From Faecalibacterium sp. I4-1-79 (lineage in GTDB: Bacteria; Bacillota; Clostridia; Oscillospirales; Ruminococcaceae): 64,000 bases of DNA. A program made the position numbers and the translations under genes. Positions 43,183-51,391 of this stretch are shown here, in pieces; the stretch's first letter is position 1; each line of letters opens with the position of its first letter. The DNA is taken from positions 2,232,001 through 2,296,000 of the forward strand of contig NZ_CP094467.1 in NCBI RefSeq assembly GCF_023347235.1. Reading direction: 5' to 3'. The notes under the pieces are model-generated. The model worked only from the letters and a program-made list of their open reading frames with translations, searched no databases and was not told the DNA's origin.

Positions 43183-43652
43183 ATTAGCAGGTCTTTAGTC
43201 TTATTACATCGTGATTTTGAAGGGTCTTGACTTGCGTTTTTGAAGCCTCCAGAATCGTGAAAATCACGATTCTGGAATATTGATTTTGACGATTCTGCTG
43301 AAAAGTTCTTCACATACACCAAACTTGGCTTTCCCAGACCTCTGCGTTTTCGTTCAATCAGACCAAACTTTTCGAGTTCCCGGAGCAGCTTGGTCGCTTT
43401 GTTGTCTGCGCAACACAACGCCCTCTTGACATCCTCTATCGTGAAGATAATGAACACCCGGTTCTGCTCGTCCAGCCAGCCGTTTTTCACAGACAGGCTC
43501 ATGCGGTCAAGCAGGATGCCGTACAGGATTTTTGCATCGGTGGACAGACTCTGGAACCGTGGCTCCTGAAAAAGAGCCTTGGGAATGCGGTAGAACGAAA
43601 ACAGTTCTCCGGTTTTCCCGTAGAAATAATCAAGGATCATGCTGTTTTTCAA
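43149..43652 (-). pseudogene. repA: RepA N-terminal part (RepA_N initiator), truncated by IS110 copy 2
   Basis: A 167-codon frame starting at TTG 43652 or ATG 43640. FSFYRIPKALFQEPRFQSLS, KILYGILLDRMSLSVKNGW and NRVFIIFTIEDVKRALCC are the RepA_N domain that binds the replication origin. Coding similarity stops after SKSRCNKT; the last 18 codons come from the IS right end. Together with 41033-41470 this makes one initiator gene of about 300 codons. Confidence 0.87.
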
Positions 43653-43722
43653 CCGTCTGTCCTAAAACGAACGTGATTCTTCGTGCGTAGGAAGATGTTT
43701 TTGCAACATAAATAACAGGCAT
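43630..43722 (-). CDS. Leader ORF overlapping the repA start
   Basis: A 30-codon frame (MPVIYVAKTSSYARR, then GQTVEKQHDP) begins after GGAGGTGAG and ends 10-22 bases inside repA. An identical frame is kept before the second repA copy at 48386-48478. Overlap with repA, whose own ribosome site is poor, suggests translational coupling, as in other plasmid initiators. Confidence 0.5.
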   Translation of the reverse strand: MPVIYVAKTSSYARRITFVLGQTVEKQHDP

Positions 43723-43912
43723 TTTGAAAACTCACCTCCAGTCTTCCAGTTGGGATATGTACAAAAAATTAACGCTATACCGTATATGTTTTGCGGTGCG
43801 TATACCGATCGCTATATTTTGTATAGAGTAAGGCAATATTTGATAGCTTTTTTAGGCATTTTCATCTTTGTTGGGTGCGTAGCTGTCGGCGCTGTTTTTG
43901 CCGATTTGTGCA
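43723..43912 (-). promoter_or_regulatory. repA upstream region
   Basis: The region holds an AT-rich palindromic stretch, CTATACCGTATA to CTATATTTTGTATAG (about 43779-43826). It is about 90 percent identical to 48479-48665. Similarity between the copies stops at 43912, where the IS200-type end begins. The repA promoter and perhaps its operator are expected here. Confidence 0.5.
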
Positions 43913-43919
43913 GTCAAAA

Positions 43920-44045
43920 CCACCGGCTGAGCCGGTGGCTTGAGTAAGCCCTAGAAAGGCATAATACTAGTAAAGCCCCTTAAGGGGCCACGAATGGGTC
44001 TGTCAACTGCATTCCTGTCTCGTGGCAGGCCCCTCAAGGGGCCTT
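43920..44045. repeat. Hairpin-rich end of an IS200/IS605-type element
   Basis: CCACCGGC (43920-43927) with GCCGGTGG (43931-43938), the palindrome GCCCCTTAAGGGGC (43975-43988), and GGCCCCTCAAGGGGCC (44029-44044) followed by TTTT. Single-strand hairpins at the ends are what HUH transposases recognise. Adjacent to the transposase stop. Confidence 0.6.
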
Positions 44046-44049
44046 TTAT

Positions 44050-44652
44050 TTACGCCTTGGTTCCCTTGCTACCCGTAAACGGGTCCGTGAATTCCTTAAG
44101 GCTTAACTGGTCTGCAATTTGGTCTTGTTCTAGCTGTCTCTTGATATACTCCTGGATTCTCTGCTTGTTTTTTCCAACAGTATCCACAAAATATCCTCTG
44201 GCCCAGAAATGCCGATTTCCATACTTGTACTTTAAATTCGCGTGTCTGTCGAAAATCATGAGGCTGCTCTTTCCCTTGAGATATCCCATAACGTAAGAAA
44301 TGCTATACTTCGGCGAAAAACTTATCAGCATATGGATATGGTCCGGGCAGGCTTCTGCTTCAATTATTTCAATATCCTTTTGCTCGCATAGTTTGCGAAG
44401 TATCTGACCAATATCTTTTTTGATTTGGCCATAAATCACCATTCTCCGATATTTCGCTGCAAACACTACACTACACTGCGGCAAATCAGCAAACGTAACC
44501 CATTGCTGTTGCTTAGTGCGCGGTTCCCAACCAGTAGGAATGTCTACTGGGGATGCTGCCGCTAATGCCGTGTCCCAACAGGCGTTTTGCTTTTTTGTGA
44601 GCCTGAGGATGGTCGTTCCGCTCGACGCAGGGCTGATGAAGGCCTGCTGCAT
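44050..44652 (-). CDS. tnpA: IS200/IS605-type HUH transposase, N-terminus doubtful
   Basis: The frame has 200 codons; the domain starts only near codon 68 (VVFAAKYRRMVIYG). The HUH motif is CPDHIHMLISF and the catalytic Tyr is in QEYIKRQ, with the family marks GYLKGKSSLMIFDRH and GNRHFWARGYFVDTVG. Normal family members are about 140-150 residues and begin with a conserved KYHIVF strand. Here that stretch reads FADLPQCSVVF, so the N-terminus is altered and activity is uncertain. Confidence 0.75.
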   Translation of the reverse strand: MQQAFISPASSGTTILRLTKKQNACWDTALAAASPVDIPTGWEPRTKQQQWVTFADLPQCSVVFAAKYRRMVIYGQIKKDIGQILRKLCEQKDIEIIEAEACPDHIHMLISFSPKYSISYVMGYLKGKSSLMIFDRHANLKYKYGNRHFWARGYFVDTVGKNKQRIQEYIKRQLEQDQIADQLSLKEFTDPFTGSKGTKA

Positions 44653-44818
44653 TCGGTTTGGGCAGATCTGTCCACGGAATCCCTCGTCAATATACCCTAT
44701 TCAATGTAGAAAATTTGTACATTACCATGATTTTGCTCCGAGGACCTTGCTTTTCCATGCCGGGTCATTTATGATGGCAGTGTTCGAATGTCCGGCAAGG
44801 AGAAGGGAAATCGAAGGT

Positions 44819-45826
44819 ATGAGCAGGTTTGAATACACCATAGAAAACGTTTTGGATATCCCTCTCTGGGAAAAAATGCAGGACCGGTTGGCGGAGCTGA
44901 CCGGTACCGCCATCGTCTGCATCGACATCAAGGGGAAGCCTGTCACGAAACACAGTGGCCGTACCGCGTTCTGCAGCATCGTGCGAGAGAATCCCGTTTC
45001 TCGCAAGCGTTGCTTCCGCTGCGATGCGCTGGCAGGAGTGGAGGCAGTGCGCCGGGGCCGCCCCTACATCTACCTGTGCCACTGCGGCATCGTGGACGTA
45101 GCGGTCCCCGTCATGGTGGGGGATATCTACCTTGGTGCCGTGATGTTCGGGCAGGTGCGTCTGCGGCACAAGGACCGGGAAAAGGCGGAGCGTCTGGTAA
45201 ACGAGATCAGTTCCATCCTTCCGCAAGAGGACGCTGCACAACAGGAGATCCTGCGGAAATACGAGCTTCTGCCGGAAATGGATTACGACCGGATCGTTCA
45301 GGTCGCAGAATATATCAACGATATGGTGCATTATATTGTTGACCGTGCCGTAAAGAGCCACACCCGGGATGAGACCTATAAGTGGCTGATGAGTGCCAAT
45401 GCCGAACAGCCCAGCGAGGAGATCCAGATCCAGGAGCTCCTGCCGCAGGAGGAGCACAGACCGCAGCAGACCGGGGTGCTGCCGGTAAATCCCAGCAGCG
45501 TGGTCTACCCGGCGGTGGTCTACATCCGGGATCATCTGCAGCAGGAGATCACCATGATGGAGATGGCAGACCTGTGCCACCTCAGCCCCAGCTATTTTTC
45601 CCGGACCTTTAATAAGGAAACGGGAGAGAGCTTTGTGAACTACATCAGCAGCCGCCGGATCCAACTGGCAAAGGAGCTGCTGCTGGAGACTGGCAAAAGC
45701 ATCTCCCAGATCGCTGAAGAGGTAGGCTATGACAACATCAGCCACTTTACGGCGGTGTTCAAACGCACAGAGGGGATCACCCCCTCCGCCTACCGGTCGT
45801 CGAAAAAACGAAAAAAATTTTCATAA
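44819..45826 (+). CDS. PocR-domain AraC family regulator
   Basis: A 335-residue regulator. Residues 15-175 form a PocR sensor with a Cys cluster (CSIVRENPVSRKRCFRCDAL and YLCHCGIVDVAVPV) able to bind metal, a ligand or both. A linker rich in Gln and Glu follows. Residues 235-330 are the AraC double helix-turn-helix (MMEMADLCHLSPSYFSRTFN, IAEEVGYDNISHFTAVFKR). The start at 44819 is preferred; ATG 44771 is possible. It lies before a hydrolase gene with a perfect inverted repeat between them. Confidence 0.88.
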   Translation: MSRFEYTIENVLDIPLWEKMQDRLAELTGTAIVCIDIKGKPVTKHSGRTAFCSIVRENPVSRKRCFRCDALAGVEAVRRGRPYIYLCHCGIVDVAVPVMVGDIYLGAVMFGQVRLRHKDREKAERLVNEISSILPQEDAAQQEILRKYELLPEMDYDRIVQVAEYINDMVHYIVDRAVKSHTRDETYKWLMSANAEQPSEEIQIQELLPQEEHRPQQTGVLPVNPSSVVYPAVVYIRDHLQQEITMMEMADLCHLSPSYFSRTFNKETGESFVNYISSRRIQLAKELLLETGKSISQIAEEVGYDNISHFTAVFKRTEGITPSAYRSSKKRKKFS

Positions 45827-45862
45827 TAGCGGGCACTGCTTTCCAAAAAAAGCACCGGATCG

Positions 45863-45899
45863 GGGCTGCAGCACAAAATCACGTGCTGCAGCCCTTTGT
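45863..45899 (+). terminator. Terminator of the regulator gene
   Basis: GGGCTGCAGCAC (45863-45874) and GTGCTGCAGCCC (45883-45894) pair perfectly, with TTTGTT following. Confidence 0.85.
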
Positions 45900-46066
45900 T
45901 CAGTTCTTACAATTACAGCAGCTTTAATTTGTGGAAGTTATTTTGTATACAAACGGAAAAGACAAAAAACGAATAAATGACAAAAAACAGCAACAAAATC
46001 CATAAAAAGAGCAACAAACTTATTTATTGCATTTTTTGTGCATCTTTGATAAATTCTCATTAGGCA

Positions 46067-46092
46067 GTTGAGTGTGAAGTGTTACACTCAAC
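46067..46092 (+). promoter_or_regulatory. Inverted repeat ahead of the hydrolase gene
   Basis: GTTGAGTGT (46067-46075) and ACACTCAAC (46084-46092) are perfect inverted copies with an 8-base spacer, 35 bases before the start codon. It could be an operator, for example of the PocR regulator, or an RNA hairpin. Confidence 0.55.
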
Positions 46093-46126
46093 AAAAAGAA
46101 AAAAATCACAACAAGGAGGAAACAAA

Positions 46127-47959
46127 ATGAAAAAGCAAAAGAGCGCGAGCTTCTGGGTCGCGATCGCTCTGATCCTATGCCTTATAAGCTCTTTGGGCGC
46201 ATCCATGGTGCAGACAGGCGGCGGTGCGATCAAGTACCACGACATCACTATGGTCACCGACAGCGGTCACGAACTGGACGCCCTTCTGTTGGTGCCGAAA
46301 AACGCCACCAGAGAGAACCCCGCTCCGGCGATCGTCACCAGTCATGGCTGGTACAACAACCGTGAGATGCAGGACCTCAACTATGTTGAGTACGCTCGCA
46401 GAGGCTATGTGGTCATCTCCATCAGTATGTACGGTCACGGCGACTCTGAGGTCATCCCGGACGGAACCTGGTGGGATGCTGAGAACAATGCCAACGGTCT
46501 TTACGATGCCGTAAAGTACATTGCTCGCCTGCCCTACGTTGATGCAAGCCGCATCGGCGTTACCGGTCACTCCAACGGCGCACTTGCCAGCCGTGTGGCT
46601 GTGATGCAGGACGAGGAAGGGCTGATCGCCGCCGCACTGCTGGTGTCCAACGATGCCGTTTACAAGAAGGACGATCAGTGGGTCAACATCTTTGGCAGCC
46701 GTGATGCTGGTATCGTTGCTTGCCAGTACGACGAGTTCTTCCACCGGGTAAAGCAGGAAGACGGCACCAAGAGTGCTCCCCGGGATTACATCGACCAGAA
46801 TACTGCACAGTCCTTCCTGCACTTTGGCGTAGACCCCACCGGTCTGGACAAGCGCAGTGCCGATACCTACTACACCGAGCAGATCGACGGCAAGGAATCC
46901 ATCCGTGTCATCTTCAACCCGGCCATCACCCACCCTTGGGCACACTTCTCCAAGAATGTTGTTGCTGACAGCGTCACCTTCTTTGACAAGGCACTGGATG
47001 CTCCCATCAAGCTGGATGCCAACAACCAGACATGGCAGTGGAAGGCATTCTTCAATACGGTGGGCATCGCTGGCTTCTTTATGTTCGTCATCTACGCCGC
47101 CATCGCCCTTCTGGACGCTCGCTACTTTGCAGAGCTCAAGCCTGCTGCTGACGCACAGCCGCTCCCCGCTCCCAAGGGCAAGGGCAAGGGCTGGTACTGG
47201 GGCGGTCTTGCATTTGGTGCCATCATGGGCATGATCCTCTACCCCACCATCTATGCATGGTGCAGTAAGAACCGTCCGGCATTCTGGAATCAGGGTGCCA
47301 CCTGGTACATCGGTATGTGGACCTTCCTCTGTGGCGTGTTTACCATCCTGGTTATGGTGGTGACCTATAACTGCTATAGCAAGAAGAACGGCCTGGACCT
47401 GGCAGAGCGTGGCGTGAAGATCAGCGGTCGCAAGCTCTGGAAGACCATCGTTCTGTCCCTTATCGTGGTGGTCGCCGCCTATGCGCTGGTGTTCATTTCC
47501 GACTACCTGTTCCTCACCGACTTCCGCCTGTGGTGCTTCATCACCATCCGTGCATTTGCACCCATGCACTTTGCCACCATTGCAAAGTATCTGGTGTTCT
47601 GGCTGGTGTACTACATTGCCCTGTCTGTTGCCACCAACGGCTTCAACTTTGTACAGCTGGGTAAGTCCAAGTGGCTCAGCACTCTGGTGCAGATGTTCTT
47701 CGTCTTTATCGGACCCGAGATCATGATCGGCGTTCAGTACATCACCTTCTTCAACAAGGGTTTCCTGTGGTCCGAGCTTACTCACCTTGGCGGCTCCATT
47801 ACCGGCATCTGGCTCTACCCCATCGTTTTCATCCTGCCCCTTGCCGTCTTTGTGTGCAGCAAGATCTACAAGAAGTCCAAAAACCCCTACATCGGCGGCA
47901 TCATCATGGGCATTCTCGCCTGCGTGGTCTCCGTCACCAACACCCTCACCCTGGGCTAA
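46127..47959 (+). CDS. Membrane-embedded alpha/beta hydrolase
   Basis: A 610-residue protein. A signal anchor (8-28) is followed by an alpha/beta-hydrolase domain (about 40-300) with the nucleophile in GVTGHSNGAL near residue 145, an oxyanion-type TSHGWYNN near 70 and a likely catalytic His in ITHPWAH near 268. From residue 308 to the end there are seven or eight membrane segments. The catalytic domain should face outward. AAGGAGGAAACAAA precedes the ATG. Substrate unknown; the regulator next to it suggests induction by a small molecule. Confidence 0.85.
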   Translation: MKKQKSASFWVAIALILCLISSLGASMVQTGGGAIKYHDITMVTDSGHELDALLLVPKNATRENPAPAIVTSHGWYNNREMQDLNYVEYARRGYVVISISMYGHGDSEVIPDGTWWDAENNANGLYDAVKYIARLPYVDASRIGVTGHSNGALASRVAVMQDEEGLIAAALLVSNDAVYKKDDQWVNIFGSRDAGIVACQYDEFFHRVKQEDGTKSAPRDYIDQNTAQSFLHFGVDPTGLDKRSADTYYTEQIDGKESIRVIFNPAITHPWAHFSKNVVADSVTFFDKALDAPIKLDANNQTWQWKAFFNTVGIAGFFMFVIYAAIALLDARYFAELKPAADAQPLPAPKGKGKGWYWGGLAFGAIMGMILYPTIYAWCSKNRPAFWNQGATWYIGMWTFLCGVFTILVMVVTYNCYSKKNGLDLAERGVKISGRKLWKTIVLSLIVVVAAYALVFISDYLFLTDFRLWCFITIRAFAPMHFATIAKYLVFWLVYYIALSVATNGFNFVQLGKSKWLSTLVQMFFVFIGPEIMIGVQYITFFNKGFLWSELTHLGGSITGIWLYPIVFILPLAVFVCSKIYKKSKNPYIGGIIMGILACVVSVTNTLTLG

Positions 47960-48016
47960 GCACACCCACTCTGTTCCTCTGGATCAGAACTGCAGCGGTG
48001 TGACTGCGTTGTAGAA

Positions 48017-48061
48017 AAGCCGGGCTGCTCCACAGTTTCTGTGCAGCAGCCCGGCTTTGTG
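48017..48061 (+). terminator. Terminator of the hydrolase gene
   Basis: AAGCCGGGCTGCT (48017-48029) and AGCAGCCCGGCTT (48045-48057) are perfect inverted copies followed by TGTGTT. Confidence 0.85.
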
Positions 48062-48081
48062 TTATCTGGGCATTTTTAAGA

Positions 48082-48408
48082 TCAGCGGTTGGGTGCCATC
48101 CTTATTCCATCAAAAGCCATTGGGATGGCCGAGTATTTTATACCAACAGGTATGCGCTGTGGAGCTTTTATTCTGCGATGGGCATGGTCTGGTATCGTGA
48201 AGAGGATGAACACCCGGTTCTGCTCGTCCAGCCAGCCGTTTTTCACGGACAGGCTCATGCGGTCCAGCAGGATACCGTACAGGGTCTTGGCATCGGTTGA
48301 CAGGCTCTGGAACCGTGGCTCCTGAAACAGAGCCTTTGGAATGCGGTAGAACGAAAACAGCTCTCCGGCTTGCCCGTAGAAATAATCAAGGATCATGCTG
48401 TTTTTCAA
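48082..48408 (-). pseudogene. repA: Second repA fragment (5' end only)
   Basis: Codons 1-71 repeat the RepA_N domain of 43149-43652 nearly exactly (FSFYRIPKALFQEPRF, then NGWLDEQNRVFILFTI). Similarity ends near 48192; the following 37 codons come from unrelated sequence. It marks the remains of a second, related element or a rearrangement of the same one. Confidence 0.85.
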
Positions 48409-48478
48409 CCGTCTGTCCTAAAACGAACGTGATTCTTCGTGCGTAGGAAGATGTTTTTGCAACATAAATAACAGGCAT
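48386..48478 (-). CDS. Second copy of the repA leader ORF
   Basis: The same 30-codon frame as at 43630-43722, with the same GGAGG site and the same overlap with repA. Conservation in both copies is the main support for it. Confidence 0.4.
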   Translation of the reverse strand: MPVIYVAKTSSYARRITFVLGQTVEKQHDP

Positions 48479-48951
48479 TTTGAAAACTCACCTCCAGTCA
48501 TTCAGTTGAGATATGTACAAAAATTGACGTTATACCGTATATGCTTTATGGTGCGTATACCGCTTGCTATATTTTGTATAAAGTAAGGCAATATTTGATG
48601 GCTTTTTTGGGCATTTGCATCTTCGTTGGGTGCGTATCCATCGGCACTGTTTTCGCCGGATTTGTGCAATAAAAAAGAAACAGCCAGAAAAAATCTAACT
48701 GTTTCTCGTCAATTTTATCGCACAGGGGATATAATCCGAATCATCCCCATACGGTGTATGATCCGCAAGAAGTATTCAGATGGTCGCCCGTTCAAATCGC
48801 ATCTGAAGCGCATTTCTCCTGAAGTGTAACTTTTTTACATTGAAGCAAGAATGGCAATTTTTTCTCGAAAGCAATGCTCGTCCGAAAACCCGCATTACGC
48901 CTATGTTTTTTGCCATTTTTCAAAAGAAATGTTTTGTCCTTTGGGGGCTTC
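48479..48951. other. Right end of the integrative element
   Basis: 48479-48665 repeats the repA upstream region. Beyond it are a hairpin with GAAACAG/CTGTTTC arms (48677-48705) that could terminate transcription, and AT-rich non-coding sequence up to the attachment site. No coding frame is convincing. Confidence 0.5.
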
Positions 48952-48985
48952 TTTAAGGTCCGCATGGGAGAGCGTTCGGTTCGCA
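48952..48985 (+). other. Candidate attR of the serine-recombinase element
   Basis: TTTAAGGTCCGCATGGG (48952-48968) runs into AG and then tRNA-Ala sequence from the D loop onward. It pairs as the other half of the palindromic attP with the arm in array unit 6. Confidence 0.65.
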
Positions 48986-49024
48986 TCCGAGAGGTCAAGG
49001 GTTCGAATCCCTCTAGGTCCACCA
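48966..49024 (+). pseudogene. tRNA-Ala(CGC) 3' part without a 5' half
   Basis: The 59 bases from GGGAGAGCG to CCACCA are identical to 27583-27641. Acceptor 5' strand and most of the D arm are missing and replaced by element sequence, so this cannot fold as a tRNA. It is the displaced original 3' end of the target tRNA. Confidence 0.9.
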
Positions 49025-49028
49025 ATTT

Positions 49029-49060
49029 GCCGCATCGTTTTGTGCGATGCGGCGTTTTTT
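49029..49060 (+). terminator. Terminator behind the tRNA 3' remnant
   Basis: GCCGCAT (49029-49035) and ATGCGGC (49047-49053) form a hairpin followed by six T. It is equivalent to 27646-27677; one compensated base change in the stem flank keeps the pairing. Confidence 0.8.
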
Positions 49061-49212
49061 ATGTCCAAAAAACTTTGGCGGACCGTGCCGGGCTCCGAAC
49101 CCTGAAGTCGGATGCGAACCGGGCGGGGTCATCAATGTACTATTGGAAAATCCATCGGTTTCACGCTTCTTTCTTTGCATTTTGCAGAGTGCTACGGGCA
49201 AGTTCATCGCTT

Positions 49213-50425
49213 TTATGCCCCCTTCTCGGAAATTTCTTCAAAAATTTCCGCACCATCGTAGGTTGACACAGCCTTGAGCTGCTCCACTTGATTGAAGCTG
49301 GCGTTCAGCGTAATCAAGATCTCATAGTCTTTTCGGACGCGAATCTCCTTAATGAACTGCTGCAAAATGGCGCGGCGTTCATCGTGGTTGGCGGTGTCGT
49401 AAACATCCGCCCATGTAAACAGCTCGTTGCAGATGTAGTTACTGCGCTTTGCCGTTTTGGTGGCTTCTTCGTATTCTTCCTGCGCCTGAACAAGTTGCTT
49501 TTCCAGAGTTTCCAAAGCCTCTCTTGCCTCGGCTACCAGTGTACCCAGCAGTTCTTTGTCCAAGGCACTCACGCCCCGGATGACGAGGATGGTTTCGGCT
49601 TTCAGGTCGTCCAGCTCTTTCTGCTTGGCTTCCAAGTCTTTCTGGATTTTCTTGATTTTCTTCTGGATGCGGGCGGCATCGTTGTTTTTGACCGATTCCA
49701 GCAGCTTTTTCCGGGAAACCTCGCGGAACTGTGCGAAGATCTGCCGGACAACTTCTTCCACAATGGAATCCAGCTTAGAAACACCATAGCCGGACTGCCC
49801 ATCGCAGTCACCCGGATGCCGGATCTTATAAAAGCAGCTATACCGCGGCCGGACTTCTTTCACCGTATGCCCATCTGCGTAGGTATGTGTCCGTCCGCTG
49901 CTGGTCAGGCTCAAGCGGTTGCCACAGTGGGCACAGTAGACCAGCCCGGTCAACAGGGCTTTGGAGCTGGTACCCAGTGAAGTACCGCCACGCTCACAAG
50001 TGCGTGCCTGCCGCAGTTCCTGTGCCTGCTCGAACAGTTCTGGTTCGATGATGCGGAGCTGCGGACACTCCGTCTCCACCGCACCGTTGATGAGGTACCC
50101 CGTGTATCCTTTGTTCTTGATCATCCGAACGATGCTGGTGTTGGGGATATTTTTGTTGTTCCGTCCTACGACTCCCTGTTCATAAAGATAGTGGCTCAAC
50201 TTCTGTGCGCCGTAGCCCTCATAAACATACTTGTGAAAGATCAGCCGGACGATCTCAGCTTCCGCTTCATCAATCACAAGGTCGCAGACCTCTTGGTTTT
50301 TCTTGTTCACCCGACCAAGGCGGACACGCTTGTAGCCAAAAGCCACGGTGCCGCCTGTATAGTGGCCTTCCCCGGTGTGTCCCTTTGGTCGAAACACGGT
50401 ATAATGTATAAACGCGTTTTTTCAT
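49213..50425 (-). pseudogene. Serine recombinase remnant lacking the catalytic domain
   Basis: The first codons MKKRVYTLYRVSTKG match the intact gene, then about 401 bases are missing and the sequence resumes at TGEGHYTGGTV in another frame. The lost part holds residues 16-150, including the conserved arginines of the resolvase fold. From there to the C-terminus (zinc ribbon CAHCGN, coiled coil) the frame is open and about 97 percent identical to 27830-29443. A shortened DNA-binding protein could still be made, but not an active enzyme. Confidence 0.92.
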
Positions 50426-50521
50426 TGCATTCTCACTTTCTTTTGGCGAGAAAAGCAAAATCAAACGGATATTGTCCATATCAGGTTTTCAAGGTTCAGT
50501 TCGATTTTATCTTATCTCACA

Positions 50522-50971
50522 CAGTTAGCCTCCGCTCTGGGGTTGGATGAGGTTTACAGTGAACTGCTTCCTGCTGACAAGGTGGAGAAAGTGGAGCAGT
50601 TGATCCAAAACAAACCAGAGAAAGAAAAACTGGCTTTTGTGGGAGATGGCATCAACGACGCCCCGGTGCTTCGCCGGGCAGACATCGGCATTGCTATGGG
50701 CGCTATGGGTTCTGACGCTGCCATTGAAGCTGCGGATGTAGTACTGATGGATGATGACCCCTTGCAGATCTCCAAAGCAATCAAAATCTCCCGCAAGTGC
50801 CTTGGCATCGTCTATCAGAACATCGTGGTGGCCATCGGCGTAAAACTGGCCTGCCTCGTGCTGGTCGCTCTGGGCTTCGCCAATATGTGGCTGGCCGTGT
50901 TTGCGGATGTGGGCGTGATGATTATCGCCGTCCTCAATGCTATCCGGGCGCTGTTTGTGAAAAATCTTTAA
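50522..50971 (+). pseudogene. Metal P-type ATPase, C-terminal fragment
   Basis: About 149 codons: LASALGLDEVYSELLPADKV, the hinge FVGDGINDAPVL with catalytic Asp residues, GIAMGAMGSDAAIEAADVVL, and the last two membrane segments with WLAVFADVGVMIIAVLNAIRA. These are the end of a Zn/Cd-exporting CadA/ZntA-type ATPase. The N-terminal ~500 residues, including the phosphorylated DKTGT, are absent; the break is exactly at the edge of the recombinase repeat (50520), so element insertion or deletion removed them. Confidence 0.9.
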
Positions 50972-51055
50972 GGTTCAGAAATCCCCGCCGACCGGATGGG
51001 GCCGAGAGTGCGCTACAATCAAGCCATACAAGAGATACGAGGAAGTCAAGGAGCA

Positions 51056-51220
51056 ATGTACGATATCTGTCTTACCGTTTCAGCATGGTGCATCATCGGC
51101 CTATTAGGTGTTCTGTTTATAAGATCATTGGGATTCCGAGAGTTTCATCAAGAGAAAATTATCCCTTGGCTCGTGGGGATTGCTATGATTTTCTTCCTGA
51201 TAGAACTCATGTTTAACTAG
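51056..51220 (+). CDS. Small two-segment membrane protein
   Basis: A 54-residue frame, MYDICLTVSAWCIIG, with hydrophobic stretches at about 5-22 and 36-52 and a short charged loop (REFHQEK). AAGGAG lies close to the ATG. It follows the ATPase fragment by 84 bases. No family is recognised. Confidence 0.5.
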   Translation: MYDICLTVSAWCIIGLLGVLFIRSLGFREFHQEKIIPWLVGIAMIFFLIELMFN

Positions 51221-51369
51221 AACTGAAAGCAGTTGAATACGGACTGAAAGGTCGCATTGTTGTGGCAAGCAGTGCAGACGTATATACATCTGCTTATTTT
51301 GCGTTGCAAAACGCTTGTTGGGTAATGCCCCAAACCCCTTTGATCTGCATTTTTCCCAATGCAGGCTGC

Positions 51370-51391
51370 GCGTCCCGACGGGACGCTTTTT
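51370..51391 (+). terminator. Rho-independent terminator
   Basis: GCGTCCC (51370-51376) and GGGACGC (51380-51386) with a T run. The 150 bases before it contain no gene that I can support. Confidence 0.8.

Larger units (their letters stand above)
41471..43190 (+). mobile_element. IS110-family insertion, copy 2, inside repA
   Basis: Transposase plus a 213-base structured end lie between the two halves of RepA. The right edge is near 43190, where RepA coding resumes (RCNKT). The left edge is placed near 41470 by the start of the RepA C-terminal part, accurate to perhaps 20 bases. Confidence 0.8.
48965..50520. repeat. Right copy of the long direct repeat
   Basis: Corresponds to 27582-29538. It includes the tRNA 3' part, its terminator, the recombinase remnant and 95 bases of upstream flank ending TTATCTCAC. 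Confidence 0.9.

Noticed and set aside
43740-43930. Short plus-strand frame of 65 codons
   Set aside because: It lies in the repA control region, lacks a ribosome site and is not kept in the second copy.
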